Part shown: in pieces, positions 43,617-50,582 of the stretch
Layout of the letters: every line of letters starts with the position of its first letter
Numbering within the stretch: the stretch's first letter is position 1
Assembly (NCBI RefSeq): GCF_005771535.1
Contig: NZ_VANU01000003.1
Coordinates: 151,711-215,710 of the forward strand
Length of the DNA stretch: 64,000 nt
Direction of reading: 5' to 3'
Origin: Arcobacter arenosus
GTDB lineage: Bacteria; Campylobacterota; Campylobacteria; Campylobacterales; Arcobacteraceae
The notes under the pieces: generated by a model
What the model was told of the DNA's origin: nothing
Database searches by the model: none
The model's input: only the letters and a program-made list of their open reading frames with translations
Made by a program: the position numbers and the translations under genes

Positions 43617-45023
43617 TTAAACAAATACTTTTCTAAGTACTGAAACCCTAGACAAAATTAAAAAGTCAAAGACTAAAACAGCTATTAAAGTAAGCCCTAC
43701 TAATGGGAAAAATAAAGATACAGCTAGCATTAGAAACATTGCATTTTTCCAATGGGGTAAATTTTTTGGCATTGGTGGAGCAACTAGTTTAAATCCTGAA
43801 CCCGTTGGTCTTCTTTTCCACCACATTATAAGTCCTGTGATACTTAAATCAATTACAGATAAACATATTATAGTATTTATAAGTAGATTCCAAATAGTCA
43901 CTAAGCCCATATGTAAAGGAATAGATACAGCCATTGTCTTTCCAGCAAAAGAATAATCATCAAAGGTAACTTTTGCAAGAACTTTTCCCGTATACCTATC
44001 AATATGAACTGTTTTATCATCAAATGGATTTTTTGCATCACTATTCATGGTATCTTGATTTAAAGTCCATACTCCTGTTTCACCTTTAGGAAAAGAGACT
44101 CTATATCTTCCTTCAAAACCTAACCTTGTTGCTAATCTTTCAATACTATCTATATTTACTTTTTCACCTTTTAATGTTCCTTTTACCCCTTCTTTTGAAC
44201 CTGAAGCTGGTAATGGGGTATGTTCAATAGCCCATGGCATTCCTTCACTAGGACCATGATTTAAAGAAGCATGAGTTTTATCTGATAAAGGGATTTTATC
44301 CCATTTTTGAGCAGGGAAAGTACTCCAAGCTTGAACTAACTTTGCACCCCAAACTCCAGTCCAAGACATTCCAGAAAGTAAAAATAAAAAGAGAAAAATA
44401 GTAACATAAGCTCCTAAAACTGAGTGAAAGTTCTTAAAAAACTCCCTACCTTTTAAAGAAAAATCAAAAGCTAATACTTTATTTATTTTTTTACCTCGAG
44501 GCCACCAAAGATATAAACCAGTAATAATTAAAATAATAGCAAAACCAGCAGCAATTTCTAATATCCTATCTCCAGTTTTGCCTATAAGTAAATCACTATG
44601 GATATTGTCTGCTAAGTCATACCAACCTTGCCTTCTTTTCCAGTCTTTTACAATCTCTCCTGTATAAGGATTTACTGCAACCATTGTTTGAGAACCATCT
44701 TTTAACTTCAATCTAAAAACATTTACTCTATCTTTTTTAGGAGCCATAATTAGTTCTACTAAAGTAGAATTAGAAATTGTACTTTGAGCAAGTTTTGACT
44801 GTTTTTCTAAACTAATCATAACAGCATCTTGAGGGACAGGAACAATTACTCTTTCACCATCTCGTCCATCAAAGAAACCTATATACATCATCATAATACC
44901 AGTTATAGCCAAAATAAGCATAAAAGGGACTACAAAAACACCAGCATAAAAATGCCATCTCCATACCGCTTTATAAAAAACACTATCTTTGTTTTCTATA
45001 TCTTTTTTTTGATTTAATTTCAT
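43617..45023 (-). CDS. PepSY-associated membrane protein (PiuB-type)
   Basis: 468 residues from the ATG at 45023; a TTG four codons upstream is possible. The N-terminal membrane helix begins after VWRWHFYAGVFVVPFMLILAITG, the PepSY-TM family signature. Periplasmic PepSY-like segments (VNPYTGEIVKDWKRRQGWYDLADNIHSDLL; DRYTGKVLAKVTFDDYSFAGK) and further helices around residues 180, 225, 385 and 440-460 follow. Such proteins occur with siderophore receptors or act as ferric-siderophore reductases. No receptor gene is adjacent here, and no Fur box was identified. Confidence 0.85.
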   Translation of the reverse strand: MKLNQKKDIENKDSVFYKAVWRWHFYAGVFVVPFMLILAITGIMMMYIGFFDGRDGERVIVPVPQDAVMISLEKQSKLAQSTISNSTLVELIMAPKKDRVNVFRLKLKDGSQTMVAVNPYTGEIVKDWKRRQGWYDLADNIHSDLLIGKTGDRILEIAAGFAIILIITGLYLWWPRGKKINKVLAFDFSLKGREFFKNFHSVLGAYVTIFLFLFLLSGMSWTGVWGAKLVQAWSTFPAQKWDKIPLSDKTHASLNHGPSEGMPWAIEHTPLPASGSKEGVKGTLKGEKVNIDSIERLATRLGFEGRYRVSFPKGETGVWTLNQDTMNSDAKNPFDDKTVHIDRYTGKVLAKVTFDDYSFAGKTMAVSIPLHMGLVTIWNLLINTIICLSVIDLSITGLIMWWKRRPTGSGFKLVAPPMPKNLPHWKNAMFLMLAVSLFFPLVGLTLIAVLVFDFLILSRVSVLRKVFV

Positions 45024-45074
45024 CTGCACATCCAATTAAGAAAATAACTGGAGAGTTTATAAAAAAAGTGTTAA

Positions 45075-45962
45075 TTATCTATTAATTAAAACTTTCTTTA
45101 TAGAATCAAAAGAGAAGATAACTAAAGCAAACCAAATTAAAATAAAAGTGATTAACTTATCATTATTAAAATCTTCATTGTAAATAAAAATTGCCAATAA
45201 AAAAGAAGCTGTTGGACCAATATATTGAAAAAAACCTAAGGTTGTAAGTCTTATTCTAATTGCAGCACTATTAAAAAGCAAAAGAGGTATTACAGTTACA
45301 AATCCGGCTAAAAATAACATAAAAGATATATATGAAGAACTATTTTGAATAAATGATAAATTTCCATATAGATATAAATATATTAAATATCCAATAGCAA
45401 AAGGGAATAAAAGTAAAACCTCAACAAACAATCCAACTTGAGAAGAAACATTTATTTTCTTTCTAAGAAGTCCATAAAATGCAAAACTAAAAGCAAGAGA
45501 AAAGGCAATATATGGAATATGTCCTAAGGTTAAAAGTTGATAAATTACAGCTAATAAAGCAATAAAAATAGCAAAATATTGACTTATACTTACTCTCTCA
45601 CTAAAAAAGAAATAACCAAATACAACATTTACTAAAGGATTAATATAATATCCCAAAGATGTTTCTAAGATTTTACCATTTGACACTGCCCAAATAAAAA
45701 TAAGCCAATTAATTGATACAAAAAAAGTTGAGGCTAAAAGATATTTTATTTTTCTCATATCCTTTATGGTAGTAAAAAACAAACCTATCTCTTTTTTATA
45801 AAAAATCAATGGCAAAAGGATAAAAACAGAAAAAACAATTCTATATAATAAAACTTCTGTAGAGTCTATTGTTGCGACTTCTTTAAAATAAATTGGTGAT
45901 AATCCACCCCAAAAAAGAAAAGCAAAAGTTGCATAAAAATAACCTTGAGCTTCTTTACTCAA
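45075..45962 (-). CDS. rarD: EamA-family transporter RarD
   Basis: 295 residues with about ten membrane helices. The RarD pattern is clear: AQGYFYATFAFLFWGGLSPIYFK, LLYRIVFSVFILLPLIFYKKE, STFFVSINWLIFIWAVSNGKILETSLGYYINPLVNVVFGYFFFSERVS, and LTTLGFFQYIGPTASFLLAIFIYNE. RarD proteins are DMT-superfamily carriers first linked to chloramphenicol sensitivity; the natural substrate is unknown. The start is a TTG; its AAGGAG site lies in the 3' arm of a strong hairpin that follows the arsenic operon. Confidence 0.92.
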   Translation of the reverse strand: MSKEAQGYFYATFAFLFWGGLSPIYFKEVATIDSTEVLLYRIVFSVFILLPLIFYKKEIGLFFTTIKDMRKIKYLLASTFFVSINWLIFIWAVSNGKILETSLGYYINPLVNVVFGYFFFSERVSISQYFAIFIALLAVIYQLLTLGHIPYIAFSLAFSFAFYGLLRKKINVSSQVGLFVEVLLLFPFAIGYLIYLYLYGNLSFIQNSSSYISFMLFLAGFVTVIPLLLFNSAAIRIRLTTLGFFQYIGPTASFLLAIFIYNEDFNNDKLITFILIWFALVIFSFDSIKKVLINR

Positions 45963-45990
45963 AATAACTCCTTAAAAAAGGAATTATTTT
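45961..45990 (-). terminator. Hairpin that ends the arsenic operon and covers the rarD ribosome binding site
   Basis: On the minus strand a 13-bp stem (AAAATAATTCCTT with AAGGAGTTATTTT, one G-U pair) and a 4-base loop. The 3' arm contains both the AAGGAG Shine-Dalgarno and the first bases of the TTG start of rarD. It ends in TTATTTT, so it can act as a terminator for the CxxC-protein gene, and on read-through RNA it would mask rarD translation. Confidence 0.55.
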
Positions 45991-46030
45991 ATCCAAACTT
46001 CAATTATTAATATAGTAAAAAATTGCTCTT

Positions 46031-46258
46031 TTAAAAAAACTTCTTAATCTCTTCTGGATTTAGTAATTTTCCCGTACTTTTTACTTCACCATTGATAACA
46101 AGACCTGGTGTACTCATAACACCATATTCCATGATTTTTACCATATCTTCTACTTTTTCAACTTGTGCAAAAACTCCAGCTTGGGCAACTGCCTTTTTTG
46201 CATTCTCAGTCAATGCCTGACACTTTGAACAACCTGTTCCTAAAATCTCTATTTTCAT
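46031..46258 (-). CDS. Small thioredoxin-fold CxxC protein
   Basis: 75 residues, starting MKIEILGTGCSKCQALTENAKKAVAQAG with a C-S-K-C redox motif at residues 10-13, and ending in GVMSTPGLVINGEVKSTGKLLNPEEIKKFF, the cis-Pro loop of the thioredoxin fold. This is the redox-active disulfide protein 2 type. Such proteins are commonly encoded beside ArsP-like permeases, as here. It could handle thiol reduction or metalloid transfer. Last gene of the arsenic operon. Confidence 0.88.
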   Translation of the reverse strand: MKIEILGTGCSKCQALTENAKKAVAQAGVFAQVEKVEDMVKIMEYGVMSTPGLVINGEVKSTGKLLNPEEIKKFF

Positions 46259-46337
46259 TTTTTCTCCTATAAACTGCCTCAGATTACAAAGGGCTAAATT
46301 ATTAATATTTCTTAAACTACCTAAAGCAATTTATTCT

Positions 46338-47297
46338 TTACAATATTGCATTAAAGATATAACCAATTAATATTATACCACTACCTATTATTGCAAAAAA
46401 TATTGCAATTAATTTTATATGTAAAACTCTTTTTAAAATCATAGCTTCAGGAAGAGATAAAGCTGTAACTGCCATCATAAAAGATAAAGCACTTCCAAGT
46501 AACATCCCCTTTGAAGTTAAAACTTCAACAAGAGGCATAACACCTGCGGCACTTGAATACATAGGAATTCCTAAAACAACTGCTAAAGGAACAGTATACC
46601 AAGCATCCCCACCTGTATATTTTACTATGAAATCTGTAGGAACGTATCCATGAATAAAAGCACCTACTCCTACCCCTAAAATCACATAAATATAAATCTT
46701 TTTAAAAATATCCATTGTGTAATCCCAAGCTTCTTTTATCCTTGATTTTGAATCAAAACTAATCTCAGGATTTTCACAACACCCTTCCATAGGTTTTACA
46801 TCAATTAGTACATATTTTTCTGCATTTGTTTTACCAATTAAATATCCACCAATAATCGCAATTAAAAGTCCAAATCCTATATAAAGAGCTGTTATTTTCC
46901 AACCAAAAAGACCAAATAACATTGCTATTGCTATTTCATTGTTTAATGGTGCAGAGATTAAGAAAGAAAAAGTTACCCCAATAGGGATTCTAGCTTGTAA
47001 AAACCCTAAAAATAAAGGAATTGCAGAACATGTACAAAAAGGGGTAATTATTCCAAAAAGTGAGGCTAGGATATTACCTGTAAACTGCGATTTTCCTTGC
47101 AAATAAGCTCTTACTTTTTCAACATTAAACCAAGTTCTTAAGTATGAAACTGCAAAAATAATAGTAATTAGAAGTATAAAAATCTTAACTGTATCATAAA
47201 TAAAAAAATGTATTGCACTACCCATAGTAGTATTTGCATCTAATGCAAATACACCATAAACTAAATAATCAACAATTTTTTCCCACCATGAAAACAT
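46338..47297 (-). CDS. ArsP-like permease (DUF318 family)
   Basis: 319 residues with eight predicted membrane helices and a central cytoplasmic loop with a Cys pair (MEGCCENPEIS). The signature GIITPFCTCSAIPLFLGFLQARIPIGVTFSFLISAPLNNEI is that of the permease family containing ArsP, which exports trivalent organoarsenicals. The second signature, GIPMYSSAAGVMPLVEVLTSKGMLLGSALSFMMAVTALSLPEAMIL, is also present. Operon context supports metalloid export, but related members export other metals. It overlaps the rhodanese gene stop by 1 bp. Confidence 0.85.
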   Translation of the reverse strand: MFSWWEKIVDYLVYGVFALDANTTMGSAIHFFIYDTVKIFILLITIIFAVSYLRTWFNVEKVRAYLQGKSQFTGNILASLFGIITPFCTCSAIPLFLGFLQARIPIGVTFSFLISAPLNNEIAIAMLFGLFGWKITALYIGFGLLIAIIGGYLIGKTNAEKYVLIDVKPMEGCCENPEISFDSKSRIKEAWDYTMDIFKKIYIYVILGVGVGAFIHGYVPTDFIVKYTGGDAWYTVPLAVVLGIPMYSSAAGVMPLVEVLTSKGMLLGSALSFMMAVTALSLPEAMILKRVLHIKLIAIFFAIIGSGIILIGYIFNAIL

Positions 47298-47758
47298 CAG
47301 TTATCCTTTTTTAGTTCTTGTAGAAATTCTACAGCGTTATCACCCCTTAGAAAATCTGCAACTTTTAATAAGCCATCACTTAAATATCTAACATTATAAC
47401 CTTTTGTTTTAAGATAAATTCTTGCAATATTTGCTCTATCATTATGTGGACAAGCAGTTATAATTAATTTATCTTTTGGTAATTCATCAAGTCTATTTGG
47501 TAATTCATTTAATGGAATATTTTTTGAAAATGGCATATTCCATACTTCATACTCCTCTTTAAATCTAATATCAATAAGGACGGCCTCTTTTTCTTCAAGT
47601 AAAACCAGCATCTCTGCTGTTTTTACCTTCATTTTTGTTCGCTCCTTTAAATCAAAAGATTTAACATACTCTTCTAAGTTTAATGGTTTTAATTCACTAG
47701 CTATTAATGATGATACTAAAGATGTTAATGTTAGCATCAGTACAATTGTTTTTTTCAT
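47297..47758 (-). CDS. Secreted rhodanese-domain protein
   Basis: 153 residues. A signal peptide (MKKTIVLMLTLTSLVSSLIAS) leads to a single rhodanese domain: EEKEAVLIDIRFKEEYEVWNMPFSKNIPLNELPNRLDELPKDKLIITACPHNDRANIARIYLKTKGYNVRYLSDGL. The active-site loop is CPHNDR, with the Cys in place. Rhodaneses transfer sulfane sulfur. A periplasmic one inside an arsenic operon suggests a thiol or thioarsenic role, which is inference. It lies 17 bp after arsC. Confidence 0.85.
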   Translation of the reverse strand: MKKTIVLMLTLTSLVSSLIASELKPLNLEEYVKSFDLKERTKMKVKTAEMLVLLEEKEAVLIDIRFKEEYEVWNMPFSKNIPLNELPNRLDELPKDKLIITACPHNDRANIARIYLKTKGYNVRYLSDGLLKVADFLRGDNAVEFLQELKKDN

Positions 47759-47775
47759 AATTTGCTCTTTTCGTC

Positions 47776-48177
47776 TTATAGACCAAGTTCTTCTTTTACC
47801 TTTGGAAGTAAAGTTTCATATATTTCATTATATGTTGTTTCAAAGGCATCAAAACCTTTTCCATCTGGATCTTCAAATCCAACATGAATAACTTTTACTG
47901 CTTTTGGGAACATTGGACAAGTTTCATTTGCATGGTCACAAACAGTTACGACCAAATCGTATTGATTATCTATTACTTTATCAATAGTTTTTGAATGATA
48001 TTCATCCTTCCAAATTCCCTTTTGCTCCAATAATTTTTGAGCATTTGGATTAACTCTTCCACTTGCTTTTACACCACTACTATCACTTACTGCACCCTCA
48101 ACAAAAGCATTTATTTGTGCTTCTGCAATAATACTTCTACAAGAATTTCCTGTACATAAAATCAATACTTTTTTCAT
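47776..48177 (-). CDS. arsC: Thioredoxin-coupled arsenate reductase
   Basis: 133 residues, low-molecular-weight phosphatase fold. The P-loop is CTGNSCR (C8-x5-R14), and the two further redox cysteines are at residues 80 and 87 (VTVCDHANETCP). This matches the C10/C82/C89 triad of the S. aureus pI258 enzyme, with the same spacing. It reduces arsenate to arsenite using thioredoxin. It sits 11 bp after the ArsB gene in the same operon. Confidence 0.96.
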   Translation of the reverse strand: MKKVLILCTGNSCRSIIAEAQINAFVEGAVSDSSGVKASGRVNPNAQKLLEQKGIWKDEYHSKTIDKVIDNQYDLVVTVCDHANETCPMFPKAVKVIHVGFEDPDGKGFDAFETTYNEIYETLLPKVKEELGL

Positions 48178-48188
48178 AATATTCCTTT

Positions 48189-49442
48189 TTAAATTAATGT
48201 TAATAACACAATAAATAATACTGGTGGCGTTACTATAAGACCAAATTTACTATATTGCCAGAAACCAATTTTTACACCCTTTTGACTTAGAACATGAAGC
48301 CAAAGTAGAGTCGCTAAAGAACCAAATGGTGTCATTTTAGGACCTAAGTTACATCCAATTATATTTGCATAGGCTAAAGCTTCATTTGGTATATCTTTCA
48401 TTGCAATATCCATAACCATAATCGTTGGCATATTGTTCATAATTGCACTTAATACAGCACTTAAGAAACCAGTTCCTATAATGGCAATTGCATCACCTCT
48501 TTGAACTAAATCATTTAAAATTAATGTTAAATAATCTGTTAAACCTTCATTTTTTAATCCATATACAACTATATATAATCCAATAGAGAACCAAACAACC
48601 TGCCAAGGAGCTGTTTTAATTATCTCTTTTGCATTGGCATGTTTTGAAACACTTGCAATAATTAAGAAAAGTAATCCTCCCCCTAAAGCAAAAACAGAAA
48701 CAGGTAAATCAAATCCATCACCAATAAAATATCCAGCTAATAAAAGTGCTAAAAATATCCATGAAAATTTAAATAGTGTTTTACTTTTTAGTACATCATC
48801 AGGATTTTTAAGTAAATTAACATCAACAGTTTTAGGGATATCATGTCTAAGAATCACCCATAAAACAATTATAGAAACAATAGTACTAACAATATATGGA
48901 ATAATCATATTTGATAAATACTGCATAAATCCTATATCAAAATAGTTTGCCGTTACAATATTTGTAAGATTTGAAAATACAAAAGGAAGAGAGGCAGAAT
49001 CACTAATAAATCCCCCTGCAAGTAAAAAGGCTAAAATTGTTTTTGCATTTAATTGTAAGATTCTCATTTTAGCAAGTAAAATTGGAGTTAAAATTAGTGC
49101 AGCTCCATCATTTGCGAAAAGTGCTGATACAAAACTTCCAAGTAATAAAGCATAAACAAACATCAAATGCCCATTTCCCCTTGATAACTTTGCCATTTTT
49201 ATTGCACACCACTCAAAGAAACCAATCTCATCTAAAACCATTGATAAAATTATAATTCCAATAAATGCTAAAGTTGCATCCCATACAATATCTGTAACGA
49301 TTAAAACATCATCTAAACTTACAACACCCACAATTAAAGCAATGATAGCTCCAATTACTGCAGTTGTTCCTATTTGTAAACCCTTTGGTTGCCAAATTAC
49401 AAAAATAAGTGTTATCAAAAATATAGCACTTGCCAAAATCAT
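48189..49442 (-). CDS. arsB: Arsenite efflux pump ArsB
   Basis: 417 residues with about 12 membrane helices, ArsB/NhaD superfamily. Conserved stretches: LDDVLIVTDIVWDATLAFIGIIILSMVLDEIGFFEW, FVSALFANDGAALILTPILLAKM, GGFISDSASLPFVFSNLTNIVTANYFDIGF and LSAIMNNMPTIMVMDIAM, with NIIGCNLGPKMTPFGSLATLLWLHVL near the end. It exports arsenite across the inner membrane, alone or with ArsA (not present here). First gene of the operon, directly behind the 28-bp ArsR-type operator. Confidence 0.95.
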   Translation of the reverse strand: MILASAIFLITLIFVIWQPKGLQIGTTAVIGAIIALIVGVVSLDDVLIVTDIVWDATLAFIGIIILSMVLDEIGFFEWCAIKMAKLSRGNGHLMFVYALLLGSFVSALFANDGAALILTPILLAKMRILQLNAKTILAFLLAGGFISDSASLPFVFSNLTNIVTANYFDIGFMQYLSNMIIPYIVSTIVSIIVLWVILRHDIPKTVDVNLLKNPDDVLKSKTLFKFSWIFLALLLAGYFIGDGFDLPVSVFALGGGLLFLIIASVSKHANAKEIIKTAPWQVVWFSIGLYIVVYGLKNEGLTDYLTLILNDLVQRGDAIAIIGTGFLSAVLSAIMNNMPTIMVMDIAMKDIPNEALAYANIIGCNLGPKMTPFGSLATLLWLHVLSQKGVKIGFWQYSKFGLIVTPPVLFIVLLTLI

Positions 49443-49462
49443 TTTTTATTCTCCTATGTTTC

Positions 49463-49490
49463 TAATATATCAAGATATGTTGATATATTA
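49463..49490. promoter_or_regulatory. ArsR-type operator upstream of arsB
   Basis: A perfect inverted repeat with 11-bp arms (TAATATATCAA with TTGATATATTA) and a 6-base centre, ending 21 bp before the arsB start. A near-identical copy lies at 50506-50533 before arsR. Confidence 0.75.
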
Positions 49491-49497
49491 TCAAAGA

Positions 49498-49521
49498 AAG
49501 AGTAACTAAACAGTTACTCTT
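49498..49521 (-). terminator. Terminator of the gamma-glutamylcyclotransferase-like gene
   Basis: A perfect 10-bp stem (AAGAGTAACT with AGTTACTCTT) and a 4-base loop. On the minus strand it overlaps the stop codon of the upstream gene and is followed by TTCTTT. It isolates the arsB promoter from read-through. Confidence 0.75.
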
Positions 49522-49867
49522 CTGCTAATTCATAAATTTCCGGTTTTAATGTATAAATAAAAGTATCAACTTCTATCTCATCATATCTTTCAACTGTAAC
49601 TGGAGTCCGGACAAACTCTTCCCCTTCAAACTCATCTAAAAAATCCCAATGATTAATCAAGTTTGATGAATAAAAAAGATACCCATGTATAGTATCTCTA
49701 TCAATATCAAGTCTAATTCCAGGGTATCCCATCCCTGCAGACCAACCAGCGTCTATTAATTTCCCTCTTACAGTTGCTGGCACAAACTTACCAACAATAT
49801 TTTCCAAAACATGTCCATTTGGACAGTTTGGCATCAATGTTCCATATACAAAAAGTGTTTCAGTCAA
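49514..49867 (-). CDS. Gamma-glutamylcyclotransferase-like protein (AIG2/GGCT fold)
   Basis: 117 residues. The N-terminal LFVYGTLMPNCPNGHVL carries the YGTL motif that binds the gamma-glutamyl group. DEFEGEEFVRTPVTVE supplies the conserved acidic residue. This is the small bacterial GGCT-like type; the real substrate is often unknown. It sits between arsB and arsR with its own terminator and may or may not belong to the arsenic response. A link through glutathione is weak, since no glutathione genes are seen. Confidence 0.88.
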   Translation of the reverse strand: MTETLFVYGTLMPNCPNGHVLENIVGKFVPATVRGKLIDAGWSAGMGYPGIRLDIDRDTIHGYLFYSSNLINHWDFLDEFEGEEFVRTPVTVERYDEIEVDTFIYTLKPEIYELAEE

Positions 49868-49930
49868 GTGTAATTACTCCAATAGTAAATATATTATTAA
49901 TAGAAGTTTTAATCCTCAAAATGATGTTTA

Positions 49931-49969
49931 AAAAAATTTTAGACGTACATTGTACTTCGAAATTTTTTT
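49931..49969. repeat. Long imperfect inverted repeat
   Basis: A symmetric 39-bp element centred on GTACATTGTAC with outer A-run and T-run arms and four mismatched pairs. On either strand it would give a hairpin followed by or ending in T-runs. Terminator or promoter-region element for the neighbouring minus-strand gene. Confidence 0.4.
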
Positions 49970-49978
49970 ATATATTAG

Positions 49979-50014
49979 TTTGAGAGATGAAAAGTTAAAC
50001 TTTAATCTCTCAAA
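49979..50014 (-). terminator. Hairpin downstream of arsR
   Basis: A perfect 10-bp outer stem (TTTGAGAGAT with ATCTCTCAAA) with a further inner pairing (AAAGT with ACTTT). It lies about 140 bp after the arsR stop and is a candidate terminator. Confidence 0.5.
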
Positions 50015-50154
50015 ACTATTGCAAAATTATAACTCTCTTTTAAACACTATCTTCAAGTATTTTTTTTCATTACCAATAGGTAATTTCAAAAAACTTCTTC
50101 TTGATATTGCTTAAAATAAAGTTACTATTAATAGCATATTTACTACTGGCGTAA

Positions 50155-50460
50155 TTACTGACAAACCTTTACTAAATTTGGTAATTCAATATCTAAAGTC
50201 ATAATCTCTTTTATAGCACCTTGACGAAACTCATCTAAAGGTGTTCGAATAGAGTAATATGCCCATCGACCAACTCTGTCAACCCTTAAAAAACCTGCTT
50301 CTTTTAAGATTTTTAAATGTCTTGAAAGTCTAGATTGAATCATATCAAAAGAGTTCTCTAAATCACATACACAACATTTACCATGGATATTTAAAAACTT
50401 GATTATCATTATTCTAGTTTCATCATTTAACGCTGAAACAGACTTTAAGAATATATCCAT
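50155..50460 (-). CDS. arsR: ArsR-family arsenic-responsive repressor
   Basis: 101 residues. The winged helix-turn-helix includes KCCVCDLENSFDMIQSRLSRHLKILKEAGFLRVDRVGRWAYYSI. The C-V-C-D-L motif in the recognition-helix region is the As(III)/Sb(III) site of E. coli-type ArsR, with a third adjacent Cys. Binding of arsenite releases it from DNA. It probably binds the two 28-bp inverted repeats at 50506 (its own promoter) and 49463 (arsB promoter). Further Cys near the C-terminus (VKVCQ) could add a thiol ligand. Confidence 0.92.
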   Translation of the reverse strand: MDIFLKSVSALNDETRIMIIKFLNIHGKCCVCDLENSFDMIQSRLSRHLKILKEAGFLRVDRVGRWAYYSIRTPLDEFRQGAIKEIMTLDIELPNLVKVCQ

Positions 50461-50505
50461 GTAAACTCCTTATTTAATATATTTGGAAGTATATCATAAA
50501 ATTTT

Positions 50506-50533
50506 TAACATATCAACATATCTTGATATATTA
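50506..50533. promoter_or_regulatory. ArsR-type operator upstream of arsR and the dCache kinase
   Basis: The same 28-bp dyad as at 49463-49490 with one mismatch (TAACATATCAA with TTGATATATTA) and the same 6-base centre. It lies 46 bp before arsR; a TATACT box (50488-50493, minus strand) is between. It is also 50 bp before the divergent kinase gene. Confidence 0.7.
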
Positions 50534-50571
50534 GAATAAACTATGATATATGATTTCATTGAAAAATTTAG

Positions 50572-50577
50572 TATAAT
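50572..50577 (+). promoter_or_regulatory. -10 box abutting the kinase start codon
   Basis: A perfect TATAAT ends 5 bases before the ATG at 50583, with no Shine-Dalgarno between. A leaderless transcript is suggested, as for the permease at 8236. Confidence 0.45.
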
Positions 50578-50582
50578 ATATA

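Larger units (their letters stand above)
49868..50154. other. Gap of 287 bp without a recognisable gene
   Basis: Between the GGCT-like gene and arsR. It holds two inverted repeats (listed separately) and otherwise only short open stretches; the longest on the minus strand just past arsR has about 29 codons with no good start and no recognisable product. No RNA gene seen. Confidence 0.5.

Noticed and set aside
50015..50154. Small peptide gene downstream of arsR on the minus strand
   Set aside because: The longest stretch is about 29 codons with no suitable start codon or ribosome site.
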